Below are positions 25,750 through 34,273 of a stretch of DNA of 47,917 nucleotides, piece by piece. The notes beneath the pieces are model-generated. The model saw nothing but the letters and a program-made list of their open reading frames with translations. It ran no database searches and was not told the origin of the DNA. The stretch's first letter is position 1; each line of letters begins with the position of its first letter. Source of the DNA: Pseudoduganella sp. (lineage in GTDB: Bacteria > Pseudomonadota > Gammaproteobacteria > Burkholderiales > Burkholderiaceae_D); the NCBI GenBank assembly GCA_021323265.1, contig JAJTCO010000018.1, positions 1 through 47,917 of the forward strand, in the 5' to 3' direction. Position numbers and translations under genes: made by a program.

Positions 25750-26415
25750 ATGTCCAATAAGATCCTGGCCGCCCTGCTGATCGCGGCCCTGGCCTCGGCC
25801 GGCTGTGCCGACATGAGCGCCACCCAACGCGGCACGGCCACCGGCGCCGGCGTCGGCGCCGGCATCGGCGCCGTGCTGGGCGCGGCCACCGGCCCGGGCG
25901 GCGGCAAGCGCGCCGCCGGCGGCGCAGCGCTGGGCGCGGCCGTCGGCGCCGTGGTCGGCAATGTCTGGTCCAAGCGCATGGAAGCGCAAAAGCAGCAGAT
26001 GGAGCAAGCCACCAAGGGCACGGGCGTGCAGGTCAGCCAGACCGGCGACAACCGCCTGAAGCTGGAAATTCCGAGCGACATTTCGTTCGACACCAACCGC
26101 TCCGACATCAAACCCGATTTCCGCCCCATCCTCGACCGGTTTGCCAGTACACTCAACGAGAATCCGGCTACCACGGTCAGCATCATCGGCCATACCGACA
26201 GCACGGGCAGCACTGCCGTCAACCAGCCCCTGTCGGTCGACCGTGCCGCGCACACCCGCGACTACCTGGCCGGGCGGGGCGTGGCGCCCAGCCGCATCGT
26301 GATCGAAGGCCGGGGCGAGCAGGAGCCGATCGCGTCCAACGACGACCCGGCCGGCCGCGCACGCAACCGCCGCGTGGAAATTTACGTGGCCGAAGCACGG
26401 CCGCCGCAAGGATAA
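25750..26415 (+). CDS. glycine-zipper / OmpA-domain lipoprotein, YiaD-like
   Basis: A 221-residue lipoprotein with a signal ending ALASAGC (Cys19). A glycine zipper follows (about 29-75, with an unusual Gly-Gly-Lys-Arg turn), then an OmpA C-terminal domain (about 100-217; signature GHTDSTGSTAVNQPLSVDRA). This is the YiaD/Pal-type layout that binds peptidoglycan. AAGGAG lies 6 bp before the ATG. A strong terminator just upstream leaves little room for a separate promoter, so expression probably depends on read-through from the 25426 promoter. A DUF3617 gene follows after 9 bp. Confidence 0.9.
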   Translation: MSNKILAALLIAALASAGCADMSATQRGTATGAGVGAGIGAVLGAATGPGGGKRAAGGAALGAAVGAVVGNVWSKRMEAQKQQMEQATKGTGVQVSQTGDNRLKLEIPSDISFDTNRSDIKPDFRPILDRFASTLNENPATTVSIIGHTDSTGSTAVNQPLSVDRAAHTRDYLAGRGVAPSRIVIEGRGEQEPIASNDDPAGRARNRRVEIYVAEARPPQG

Positions 26416-26424
26416 GGAGAAGCT

Positions 26425-27015
26425 GTGAAAACCGCCGCCATCACCTTGTTGTGCCTGGTCTCCCTGCCCGCCCTCGGGCAAACCCTGAAACCGGGCCTGT
26501 GGGAGCTGAACAACCGGATCGCCTCCGCCAGCCCGGAAACCATGGCGATGATGGAGGCTGCCCAGCAGCAGATGGCGAACATGCCGCCGGAACAGCGCAA
26601 ATCAATCGAGCAGATGATGCAGCGCCACGGCCTCAACATGCAGCTGGGCGATGGCGGCGGGGTCAAGCTGACCTATTGCCTGACCAAGGAGATGGCGGAG
26701 AAGCAGGACTTGCCGGCCGGCCAGCCGGGCCAATGCACGACCACGCGCACCCCGGTGCCGGGCGGCCTGAACGTCACGTTCCAATGCGCGCGGCCGCCGT
26801 CCAGCGGCAATGGCCAGGTGATCTTCAACGGCAACACCGCCTACAGCATGCGCATGAACGTCAACAGTTCAGCGCACGGCAAGCCGCAAAACATGGTGGT
26901 GGAAGGCAGCGGCCGCTGGCTGGCCGCCAACTGCGGCAGCGTGGCGCCGGCCGCGCCGCTGGCCCCGCCCAGCACGCCGGGCCCGGACGTGGCGCCTACG
27001 CGCCGCGCTCGATAA
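26425..27015 (+). CDS. DUF3617-family secreted protein
   Basis: A 196-residue protein with a signal peptide (about 1-18, ending LPALGQ) and the DUF3617 hallmark LKPGLWELNNRI followed by a Met/Gln-rich helix (about 40-72). Two Cys pairs are likely disulfides (CLTKE, GQCTTT, QCARPP, NCGS). The family is widespread in proteobacterial periplasms with no known activity. The start is GTG after AAGGAG. Second gene of the 25750 operon. The 3' end overlaps the convergent aminotransferase by 20 bp; the Pro-rich tail may be dispensable. Confidence 0.8.
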   Translation: MKTAAITLLCLVSLPALGQTLKPGLWELNNRIASASPETMAMMEAAQQQMANMPPEQRKSIEQMMQRHGLNMQLGDGGGVKLTYCLTKEMAEKQDLPAGQPGQCTTTRTPVPGGLNVTFQCARPPSSGNGQVIFNGNTAYSMRMNVNSSAHGKPQNMVVEGSGRWLAANCGSVAPAAPLAPPSTPGPDVAPTRRAR

Positions 27016-27835
27016 AGGCCCAGTACAACTCGCGCGCCTTGCTGGCCACCGGCCCGACCGGCAATGCGCGGCCGTTGTAGCGCACGCAGGGCGTGACCTT
27101 GCCGAAATTGCCGGTATTGAAGATTTCCGTGGCGCTGTCGAGTTCTTCCGGCTTGACGGTGCGCTGCTCGACGTCGATGCCGGCTTCCGCCAGCAGGCCG
27201 ATGACGCGCGCGCGCGTGATGCCGGCCAGGAAGGTGCCATTCAGCGCCGGCGTGACCACCTTGCCCTGCGGCGTGACGAAGAACAGGTTGGCGGTGGCGA
27301 ATTCGGCCACGTTGCCCTGGCTGTCGCACATGACGGCATTGTCGCAGCCGCGCTCCTTGGCTTCGCGCAGCACGCGCGTGGAATGGGCATACAGGGCGGA
27401 CGCCTTGGCGTCGGTGGGCGCCATGTCCAGGCCGGGACGGCGCAGCGCCGACAAGCAGGCGCTAAAGCCGGTAAACGGTGGCAGCGGCGCATCGAACAGG
27501 GTCAGCGCGAAGCCGGCCTTGTCGGACACGGGAATCAGCAAGCCGTCGGTGGCAAACACCAGGGGGCGGATGTAGAGCTCGGCGTCTGCCGGGAAGCGCG
27601 CCACGCCCTCCTTCACCAGCTTTTCCATTTCCTCCACGCTCAGCGGGCATTCCAGGCCCAGGCTGGCGGCCGAGCGCACCACGCGCTCCAGGTGCGGGCG
27701 CAGGTCCGGCAGCTTGCCGCGCAGGGCGCGCGCGCCATCGAACACCGACGAGCCGAGCCAGACGCTGTGGTCCATCGCGCCAAACAGGGGCGCGTTACCT
27801 TCGGCCCAGTTTCCATTGAAATAAGTCAGATACAT
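26996..27835 (-). CDS. PLP-dependent class IV aminotransferase, BCAT-like
   Basis: A 279-residue enzyme of fold type IV with the N-terminal FNGNWAEGNAPLFGAMDH stretch, a catalytic Lys in the TDAKASAL segment, and the signature near GNVAEFATANLFFV followed by LAGITRARVI. It transfers amino groups, most likely on branched-chain or D-amino acids; substrate choice is not readable. It is shorter than E. coli IlvE (about 309 residues), so it may be a secondary transaminase. Convergent with DUF3617 (20-bp overlap). Not part of the palindrome set. Confidence 0.88.
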   Translation of the reverse strand: MYLTYFNGNWAEGNAPLFGAMDHSVWLGSSVFDGARALRGKLPDLRPHLERVVRSAASLGLECPLSVEEMEKLVKEGVARFPADAELYIRPLVFATDGLLIPVSDKAGFALTLFDAPLPPFTGFSACLSALRRPGLDMAPTDAKASALYAHSTRVLREAKERGCDNAVMCDSQGNVAEFATANLFFVTPQGKVVTPALNGTFLAGITRARVIGLLAEAGIDVEQRTVKPEELDSATEIFNTGNFGKVTPCVRYNGRALPVGPVASKARELYWAFIERGA

Positions 27836-27877
27836 GTGTTTTCCCCGCTGAACGTTCCAGCGGCAGAATGTAGCACA

Positions 27878-28963
27878 TCAGAACGCGTGGCGCAGGCCGA
27901 AGGTCAAGGCGCGGTTGCCTTTGCCGGGTTCGCTGGCCGTCCCGACCGTGTAGGGCGCCTGGTTGCGGTTGCGGATGTGCGAGAACGAGGCATGCAAGGC
28001 GGTGCGCTTGGACAGCGCATACGTCATGCCAAGGGCGGCCTGGTCGGCATCCTGGTTGGGCGGGCTGCGGTCGTCCTTGCGGATGAAGGACAGCATGTAG
28101 GTGGCGCGGCCGCTGGTATAGGACAGGCCGGCCAGCATGTCGTGGCTGTACAGCGAGGGGCTGGGCAGCAGCAAGGCGCTGTAGGGATTGGCGGGATTCC
28201 ACGGCGAGCTGCCAAAGCCGCGGTTGATGCCGTAGGCGGCGTACAGCGTGGTGGGCCCGAAATTGAGGTTGGCAGCCACCAGGGTATTGCGCGCGGACAG
28301 GTCGATCGGCTGCGTGGTGCCGACCGCTTCGATCGGGTTGCGCTTGCGCTGGTGGGCGATGCGGATGTTGAAGATGCCGTCCTTAAACCCCAGCGTGGCG
28401 CCGTAGGCCCGGTTGCGCGCCGTGCTGAAGGCCGACTCGCCGAAGCTGTAGATGGCGCCCGCGCTCCAGTTGCGCCCGGCCGGGGTGCGGTATTTCACGG
28501 CATTGTCGTAGCGCTTGGTGGTGTAGCCCATCAGGTTGGTGGCCGTGCCCGCCAGGCCGCCGTGGAAGGGGTCGGCCACGTCGGCCAGCGCTTCGTACTG
28601 CAGGTTGTATTGCCGGCCCAGGGTCAGGGCGCCCCATTTGCCGTCCAGCCCGACCCAGGCCTGGCGGCCCAGCACGCGCCCGTCCTCCGAGCGCCCCGTG
28701 TCGTTTTCCACGCCGCCTTCCAGCGTGAAGACGGCGGAGGTGCCCGTATTGCCCAGCGGCTCGCGGCCGCTGATGCCGATGCGCGAGCCCTCGGCAATAC
28801 CGGGCGACAGCCGGCTGCGGGCGCAGTCGTTCTTGCAGCCGCGCTCCAGCACGACGCCGGCGTCGACCACGCCGTAGACCTCGACGCCCTGGCCCAGCGG
28901 CGGCTCCCGGCTCTGGGCCGCGGCCAGCAGGGGCAGTATGAGCAGGATGACAAGAGCTTTCAT
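27878..28963 (-). CDS. Gram-negative porin, Burkholderiales type
   Basis: A 361-residue outer-membrane porin with a short signal (MKALVILLILPLLAAAQS) and a 16-strand trimeric barrel ending in the C-terminal aromatic (GLRHAF). The segments VEVYGVVDAGVVLERG, SRIGISGREPLG and WVGLDGKWGALTLGRQ are typical of family 4 porins. It should pass small hydrophilic solutes. There is no ribosome site, and a TAAGCT -10 ends 6 bp before the ATG, so it appears leaderless. The Crp-like box at 28998-29013 is 22 bp from that -10. Confidence 0.9.
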   Translation of the reverse strand: MKALVILLILPLLAAAQSREPPLGQGVEVYGVVDAGVVLERGCKNDCARSRLSPGIAEGSRIGISGREPLGNTGTSAVFTLEGGVENDTGRSEDGRVLGRQAWVGLDGKWGALTLGRQYNLQYEALADVADPFHGGLAGTATNLMGYTTKRYDNAVKYRTPAGRNWSAGAIYSFGESAFSTARNRAYGATLGFKDGIFNIRIAHQRKRNPIEAVGTTQPIDLSARNTLVAANLNFGPTTLYAAYGINRGFGSSPWNPANPYSALLLPSPSLYSHDMLAGLSYTSGRATYMLSFIRKDDRSPPNQDADQAALGMTYALSKRTALHASFSHIRNRNQAPYTVGTASEPGKGNRALTFGLRHAF

Positions 28964-28969
28964 GCTGTC

Positions 28970-29013
28970 AGCTTAGGGTAAGCACAGTCATGCAATCTGT
29001 GCGCACACAAACA
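28970..29013 (-). promoter_or_regulatory. Crp-like palindrome plus -10 of the porin gene
   Basis: The box TGTGCG-CACA-CAAACA (28998-29013) has one mismatch in the right half. On the minus strand 22 bp then TAAGCT (28975-28970). It also lies 16 bp upstream of the start codon of the divergent CoA-transferase gene. Confidence 0.55.
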
Positions 29014-29029
29014 GAAAATCGGAGACCGT

Positions 29030-30307
29030 ATGTCCAGCAAGGTTTGCAGTGCCGCCGAGGCAGTCCGCCTGGTGCGCGATGGCGATATGATCATTGTCCC
29101 GACCGGCGCGGGCGAGCCGCCGACCTTGCTGCATGAGCTGTCGGCCCAGCGCCGCAACTTCCGGGGCGTGCAGGTGGCGCAAATCCTGGCCATGCGCAAG
29201 TACGCCTACTTCGACCCGGAAACGGCCCAGCACGTCCGGCATTGCGCCCTCTTCTTCGGCGGCGCCTCGCGCGCGGCCGGCCAGGGCGGCTGGGCCGACT
29301 TCATCCCGGCCTACTTCTCGGAGATTCCCGCCCTGATCGAGCGCGGCCAGATGCCGGCCGACGTGGTGTTCGCCCTGGCGTCGGAAATGGACGAGCATGG
29401 AAACTTCGCCCTCAGCCTGGGCGCCGACTACACGATGGCGGCCCTGCAAAAGGCGCGCGTGATCGTGCTGGAGTCGAACCCCAACGTGCCGTTTGCGCAC
29501 GGCCAGTGCCACATCCATATCTCGCAGGTAAGCGCCGTGGTGCTGAGCACGGAACCGGTGATCGAGGTGGGCTTGCCGCAGATCGGCCCGGTGCAGGAAG
29601 CCATTGCCGCCCACGTGGCGCCCATGATCGAGGATGGCTCGACCTTGCAGATCGGTTACGGCGGCATTCCCGATGCGGTGGTGATGCAACTGACCAGCAA
29701 GCAGGACCTGGGCATCCACACGGAAATGATCGGCGACGGCATCCTCAAGCTGGTCGAGGCCGGCGCCGTGACCAACCGGCGCAAATCCTTCATGCCGGGG
29801 CGCATGGTGGCCACCTTCGCCCTGGGTTCGCGCAAGCTGTATGACTTCATGCACCACAACCCGATGCTGGAAATGCATCCGGTCAGCTTTACCAACGACC
29901 CGTATATTGCCGGGCAAAACGACAAGCTGGTATCGATCAACGCCAGCCTGCAGGTCGACGTGCTGGGCCAGTGCGGTTCGGAAAGCCTGGCCCACCTGCC
30001 CTATTCCGGCACCGGCGGCCAGGTCGACTTCGTGCGGGCGGCCAACCGTTCGCGCGGCGGCAAGTCGTTCATCGTGCTGCCGTCCACTGCGAAGGATGGC
30101 AGTATTTCGCGCATCGTGCCGACCTTGACGCCAGGCACGCATGTGACCACGAGCAAGAACGACATCAACTATGTCGTCACGGAATACGGTGTTGCCCAGC
30201 TGCGCGGCAAGTCGGCCAAGCAACGGGCGCAGGCCTTGATCGGCATTGCGCACCCGGATTTCCGGGCCGAGCTGCGGCGCGAGGCGGCACGCCTGAACTA
30301 CTGCTAA
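29030..30307 (+). CDS. acetyl-CoA hydrolase / CoA-transferase family protein
   Basis: A 425-residue class I-type CoA-transferase resembling 4-hydroxybutyrate or acetate CoA-transferases. The catalytic Glu region is LGIHTEMIGDGILKLVEAG (about 226-246), with QIGYGGIPDAVVMQL upstream and the CoA-binding GSESLAHLPYSGTGGQVDF segment near 320. It moves CoA between acyl-CoA and a carboxylate, or hydrolyses acyl-CoA. CGGAG lies 6 bp before the ATG. No obvious metabolic partner is adjacent. The box of the porin promoter is just upstream on the other strand. Confidence 0.88.
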   Translation: MSSKVCSAAEAVRLVRDGDMIIVPTGAGEPPTLLHELSAQRRNFRGVQVAQILAMRKYAYFDPETAQHVRHCALFFGGASRAAGQGGWADFIPAYFSEIPALIERGQMPADVVFALASEMDEHGNFALSLGADYTMAALQKARVIVLESNPNVPFAHGQCHIHISQVSAVVLSTEPVIEVGLPQIGPVQEAIAAHVAPMIEDGSTLQIGYGGIPDAVVMQLTSKQDLGIHTEMIGDGILKLVEAGAVTNRRKSFMPGRMVATFALGSRKLYDFMHHNPMLEMHPVSFTNDPYIAGQNDKLVSINASLQVDVLGQCGSESLAHLPYSGTGGQVDFVRAANRSRGGKSFIVLPSTAKDGSISRIVPTLTPGTHVTTSKNDINYVVTEYGVAQLRGKSAKQRAQALIGIAHPDFRAELRREAARLNYC

Positions 30308-30310
30308 CTA

Positions 30311-30354
30311 TGTTCGCCAGCGAACAAGCAAACCGTTCGCGAAAGGCATAGACT
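30311..30354 (+). promoter_or_regulatory. Crp-like palindrome plus -10 of the phospholipase D-family gene
   Basis: The box TGTTCG-CCAG-CGAACA (30311-30326) has both halves perfect. After 22 bp comes TAGACT-GG (30349-30354). It starts 4 bp after the CoA-transferase stop. Confidence 0.7.
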
Positions 30355-30374
30355 GGCCTTCGGAGGTAACACCA

Positions 30375-31775
30375 ATGAAGGCTAAGCAAGTGCTGGTCAT
30401 GATGCTCGCAAGCTGGTCGCTGCTGGCTTGCGCTTCGCTGCCGGAAGTCGACTCGGACCGGACCAAGGCGGGCGCCAAGGAGACGCCCCGGGTCATGACG
30501 TCCGCCGGCAAGCTGCCGCGCCAGAACACGGAGCAGTTACTGAAGAAGCGCTGGCCGAAGTCGACCCTGGACATGAAAACACAGGCCGCGCTGGAAGAAG
30601 CGGCCACCGGCGTGCCGCTCATCGCCGGCAACAAGGTGCAGTTGCTGTTCGACGGCCCGCAAACCATGGCGGAGATGATCAAGGCGATTGCGGCAGCCAA
30701 GGACCATATCAATTTCGAAACCTACATCTTCGACCAGGATGAACTGGGCGAGCAGTTCGCCGATCTGCTGGTGAAAAAGCAGCGCGAAGGCGTGGTGGTG
30801 AACGTCATCTACGACAGCGTCGGCACGCTCGGCGTGCCACAAGAGTTCTTCGAGCGCATGCGCGCGGGCGGCGTCAAGCTGGTGGCCTTCAATCCCGTCA
30901 ACCCGGCCAAGGCGCGCGGCAACGGCTGGAAGCTGAACAACCGCGACCACCGCAAGATCCTGGTCGTCGACGGCAAGGTGGGGTTCACGGGCGGCATCAA
31001 CATCAGCGACACGTATTCCCAGAGTTCCCCGTTCCGTTCGGCGTCACGCGGCGCTTCCAGCCCCGCCAACGCGAAGGGCGACAAGGACACGGGATGGCGC
31101 GATACCCATGTCCGCATTGAAGGCCCGGCCGTGCAAGCCATGCAATGGCTGTTCGTGCAGACCTGGATCGAACAGGACGCCGAAGACCTGCGCGACGCGC
31201 AGTATTTCGTGCAGGTGCCGCCTGCCGGCGACAAGGTCATGCGCGTGCTCGGCTCGCGGCCGGAGGGGCGCTTCGAGATCTATAAGGCCTTGCAGCTGGC
31301 GATCCAGGAGGCGAAGAAGTCGATCCACATCACCTGCGCCTACTTCGTGCCGGACGACCAGACGTTGCAGGCGCTGATCGATGCGGCCCGGCGCGGGGTG
31401 GACGTGCAGCTGGTGCTGCCCAGCGTGTCGGACAGCGGTCTCGTGTTCCATGCCGGGCGCGCCTTCTATCAGCCGCTACTGGAAGCCGGGGTGAAGATTT
31501 TCGAACTCAAGCTATCCGTGCTGCACGCCAAGACGGCGGTCATCGACGGCGTGTGGTCCACCGTTGGCTCCACCAACATCGACCGCCGCAGCTTCCTGCA
31601 CAACAGCGAGATCAATGTGATCGTGATGGGGGATGTGTTCGGGCTGGAAATGGAAAAGGCCTTCCAGGAGGACTTGCGCAATTCGACGGAAATCACGCTC
31701 GCCGCCTGGAGCAAGCGCCCCATGATCACCCGCCTCAAGGAGTGGCTCGCGCGCGTGTGGGACTACTGGCTTTGA
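30375..31775 (+). CDS. phospholipase D / cardiolipin-synthase-type lipoprotein
   Basis: A 466-residue PLD-superfamily protein with two catalytic motifs: HRKILVVDGKVGFTGG (about residue 193) and HAKTAVIDGVWSTVGSTN (about 383). Uniquely for a cardiolipin-synthase-like enzyme it begins with a lipoprotein signal ending SWSLLAC (Cys19), which would place the active site outside the cytoplasm. It may make or remodel cardiolipin or cleave phosphodiesters. CGGAGG lies 8 bp upstream. It has a perfect Crp-like box. Downstream, the convergent PAP2/DAG-kinase operon also handles lipids. Confidence 0.88.
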   Translation: MKAKQVLVMMLASWSLLACASLPEVDSDRTKAGAKETPRVMTSAGKLPRQNTEQLLKKRWPKSTLDMKTQAALEEAATGVPLIAGNKVQLLFDGPQTMAEMIKAIAAAKDHINFETYIFDQDELGEQFADLLVKKQREGVVVNVIYDSVGTLGVPQEFFERMRAGGVKLVAFNPVNPAKARGNGWKLNNRDHRKILVVDGKVGFTGGINISDTYSQSSPFRSASRGASSPANAKGDKDTGWRDTHVRIEGPAVQAMQWLFVQTWIEQDAEDLRDAQYFVQVPPAGDKVMRVLGSRPEGRFEIYKALQLAIQEAKKSIHITCAYFVPDDQTLQALIDAARRGVDVQLVLPSVSDSGLVFHAGRAFYQPLLEAGVKIFELKLSVLHAKTAVIDGVWSTVGSTNIDRRSFLHNSEINVIVMGDVFGLEMEKAFQEDLRNSTEITLAAWSKRPMITRLKEWLARVWDYWL

Positions 31776-31827
31776 TTCGAGTAGGGCGGGAAAAGCTGAA
31801 CGAGCGCTTCGGCCGAATGTTCCAGCA

Positions 31828-32640
31828 CTAGGGCGCGGGATGCCAGGCATCCCCCTCGCGGCAGAAGACGTCGGTGGCGGCAAGGCCGAACCCCATCCCC
31901 TCCCTCCAGCTGTAGCGTTCAACCTGTATCTCATTGTGCTTGACCCGCAGAACGTTGAACGAGTTCGTCTCGCCACGGCTGCGGGTGGAAGTCGCGGTGC
32001 CGGCCTGCACCACCAGGGCCGCGTAGCCATCGATCTCGTAGCGTTCCGCCGTGTTATGGCTATGGCTCGTGTGCAGGTGGCCGGCCACGAGCAAATCCAC
32101 CCCGCAGCGCGAAAACACTTCCATCGCCATCGGCGCGCGGTCCACCAGGTCATCATGGTCATGGTGGGACGGCAGGTCGAAGGGATGGTGGGTCACCACC
32201 ACGCGCGTGATTTCCCGCGGCAGCCTGGCGAAGCGGTGGTGCAGCAATTCCACCTGCTCGCGGTTGACGCGGCCATCCTTGAAGGTCAGCGAACGCGCCG
32301 TGTTCAATCCCAGCACCGCGATCTCGTCGTCGATGAACTCCGGCGCCAGGTCGTGCGTAATATGGCGCCGGTACTTGACCAGGGGCCGGAAGAAGCGCGC
32401 CGCCACGTTGTACAAGGGGATGTCGTGATTGCCCGGGACCACGATCTGCGGCTTGGGCAAGGTGTCGAGGTAGTGGCGCGCCTGGCGGAACTGGGCGCTG
32501 CGCGCACGCTGGGTCAGGTCGCCCGACACCAGCACCACGTCCGGCCGCAAATCCCCGATCAGTTCGCGCAGGGGCGCCAGCAGCTGGTTATCCACGCGGC
32601 CGAAGTGCAAATCGGAGATATGGACCAGGGTTCGCATCAT
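31828..32640 (-). CDS. metallophosphoesterase
   Basis: A 270-residue calcineurin-like phosphoesterase with the full metal-binding set: SDLHFGR (9-15), VSGDLTQ (near 41), PGNHD (near 75), THHPF and AGHLHTSH. Substrates in the family range from cyclic nucleotides to UDP-diacylglucosamine and phospholipid heads. Last gene of the PAP2 / lipid-kinase operon; its ATG overlaps the stop of the lipid kinase (ATGA), so a lipid or phosphate-ester substrate is likely. Confidence 0.88.
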   Translation of the reverse strand: MMRTLVHISDLHFGRVDNQLLAPLRELIGDLRPDVVLVSGDLTQRARSAQFRQARHYLDTLPKPQIVVPGNHDIPLYNVAARFFRPLVKYRRHITHDLAPEFIDDEIAVLGLNTARSLTFKDGRVNREQVELLHHRFARLPREITRVVVTHHPFDLPSHHDHDDLVDRAPMAMEVFSRCGVDLLVAGHLHTSHSHNTAERYEIDGYAALVVQAGTATSTRSRGETNSFNVLRVKHNEIQVERYSWREGMGFGLAATDVFCREGDAWHPAP

Positions 32641-33530
32641 TCCTCCTTCTGACGGGGCACGATCACCGGCAAGGCTGCCGGACGGATGCGGTAGCGCAGT
32701 GGCGGCGCCATGACCGTCACTTCGCCGTCCGTGGCAACGCGCATGCGGCGGTGGCGCGTTTCGACGGCCAGCTCGGCAGCCTGGAAGATGTCGAACTCGC
32801 GCGCCTGCCGCAAGCGGCCAAACAGCGCCCGCAAGGCCAAACGCAACAGGCCCCAGCGGGTGGGCCGCTGTGCCACGTAGACGCTCAGCTGGCCGCCATC
32901 CATGCGCATCCGCTCACCGATATTGAAGCCCTGCATCTGGTACTCATTATTGCCGATGAAGACGAACGGGGTGCGCCGCGCATGACCCGCCGTGCCCATT
33001 GTCAGGCGCACGCTCAGGAAGGGGTAGCGCCGCAAGGCCGCCAGCGTGGCCCAGCCGAAGGCCGTCCACTTGCCGCGCCCCAGCCTGCGCTGCTGCCGCT
33101 GGCGGTCACGCACGATGTCCGGGTACAACCCGAGGCTCGAATTGTTGAGAAAGATGCGGCCGTTGACTTCCCCCACGTCGACCCGCGTGATGCGGCCGCT
33201 TGCCAGCGTGGCGATGGCGGCATCGAGCTGCAGGGGAATGCCCAGGTCGCGTGCGAAATGGTTCAGTGTGCCCATCGGCAGTACGCCGAACACGGCGCCG
33301 CTGTCGAGCACGATCGAGGCCACGGCATTCATGGTGCCGTCGCCACCGCCTGCCACCACGACCTGCGCGCCACGCGCCACGGCGGAGCGGGCCGCTTCCA
33401 TCATGTGGTTGGCGTCCTCGGCCAGGGTGATCTCGGCGTTCAGGCCGTAGCTGGCGAAGCGCGCCGCCAGCGATTCGCGCCAGCCGGGGTGATAGCCTGC
33501 CCCGGCACTGGCGTTGACGATCACGGCCAT
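32637..33530 (-). CDS. diacylglycerol-kinase family lipid kinase
   Basis: A 297-residue YegS/DgkB-type lipid kinase. The signature GGGDGTMNAV is near residue 57, then PMGTLNHFARDL near 82. Such enzymes phosphorylate diacylglycerol or related lipids to feed phosphatidic acid back into phospholipid synthesis. The start is the ATG at 33530, 5 bp after the PAP2 stop; the longer open frame upstream is a shadow of that gene. It overlaps the phosphoesterase start by 4 bp. Confidence 0.9.
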   Translation of the reverse strand: MAVIVNASAGAGYHPGWRESLAARFASYGLNAEITLAEDANHMMEAARSAVARGAQVVVAGGGDGTMNAVASIVLDSGAVFGVLPMGTLNHFARDLGIPLQLDAAIATLASGRITRVDVGEVNGRIFLNNSSLGLYPDIVRDRQRQQRRLGRGKWTAFGWATLAALRRYPFLSVRLTMGTAGHARRTPFVFIGNNEYQMQGFNIGERMRMDGGQLSVYVAQRPTRWGLLRLALRALFGRLRQAREFDIFQAAELAVETRHRRMRVATDGEVTVMAPPLRYRIRPAALPVIVPRQKEE

Positions 33531-33535
33531 GTAGC

Positions 33536-34204
33536 TCACGGTAGCCGACGCTCCCGATGCCGCCGCAGGCTGGAGACCGCCGTGATGCAGACGGCCAGCC
33601 AGCCCAATCCTTCCAGCACCCCGGCCACCACGTCGCTCAGGTAGTGCACGCCCAGGTAGAGCCGGCTGAACGCCACCAGCGACACCATCAGCAACGCTCC
33701 CAGCGCGACGGCTGTCCGCTGCGCGGCGCCTTGCGCGCGTACCCACAGGTAGCTGGCCAGCACGCCGTAGAAGACGGTGGCGGCCAGCGCATGGCCGCTG
33801 GGGAAGCTGTAGGTGGGAAGCGTCAGCAGGGGCTCGGCGAAGCTGGGGCGGAGGCGCTGGTAACCGTGCTTGAGCAGTACGTTCAGCAGCATGCCGGGCG
33901 GCACCGCCAGCAGCAGCGTGAGCATCCAGTAATGCGCCCGGCGCCGCCACAGGTGCCACGCCAAGAGCAGGGACATGAAGGCGATGCCCGCCGTGCTGTG
34001 CACATGGCTGAAGGCCAGCAGCATGCTGATCAGGGGTTCGCCGGCGTTGGCGTGCAGCCAGTGCGCCACCCCGACATCGACGGCGGACAAGCGGGCGCCG
34101 GGCCCGAGCGCCGCGCCCGCGATGGCATGGAAACCGGCGGCGGCACCGAGCAACAGGACCATGCCGGCCAGCAGGTGCAGGGGCAAACGGAATCCCTCTT
34201 TCAT
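33536..34204 (-). CDS. PAP2-family membrane phosphatase
   Basis: A 222-residue phosphatase with about six membrane segments and the three PAP2 motifs: KHGYQRLRP (about residue 118), FPSGHA (about 140) and SRLYLGVHYLSD (about 186). It likely dephosphorylates phosphatidic acid or undecaprenyl pyrophosphate on the periplasmic side. I chose the ATG at 34204 (MKEGFRLPLHLL). First gene of the lipid operon, with the kinase 5 bp downstream. Its upstream region holds tandem LexA-like boxes shared with the divergent small gene. Confidence 0.9.
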   Translation of the reverse strand: MKEGFRLPLHLLAGMVLLLGAAAGFHAIAGAALGPGARLSAVDVGVAHWLHANAGEPLISMLLAFSHVHSTAGIAFMSLLLAWHLWRRRAHYWMLTLLLAVPPGMLLNVLLKHGYQRLRPSFAEPLLTLPTYSFPSGHALAATVFYGVLASYLWVRAQGAAQRTAVALGALLMVSLVAFSRLYLGVHYLSDVVAGVLEGLGWLAVCITAVSSLRRHRERRLP

Positions 34205-34239
34205 GTCCGTGTTCCAAATACAACGATTGACAAAAAAAC

Positions 34240-34273
34240 CTGATTTTTCATACAGCACTGTTGATTCATACAG
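34240..34273. promoter_or_regulatory. tandem LexA-like (SOS) boxes
   Basis: Box 2, CTGT-TGATTCAT-ACAG (34258-34273), matches the CTGT-N8-ACAG SOS consensus exactly. Box 1, CTGA-TTTTTCAT-ACAG (34240-34255), has one mismatch. The boxes are 18 bp apart and share TTCATACAG. Confidence 0.6.

Noticed and set aside
13156..30326. Canonical CRP (TGTGA-N6-TCACA) or FNR (TTGAT-N4-ATCAA) sites as the explanation for the palindromes
   Set aside because: The conserved bases are TGTNCG and CGNACA; neither TGTGA/TCACA nor TTGAT/ATCAA pairs are present at these sites, although the spacing is Crp-like.
32637..34223. A 528-codon frame that looks like a fusion of an unknown N-terminus to the DAG kinase
   Set aside because: The upstream part is a shadow of the PAP2 gene in another frame; the kinase has its own ATG at 33530 just after the PAP2 stop.
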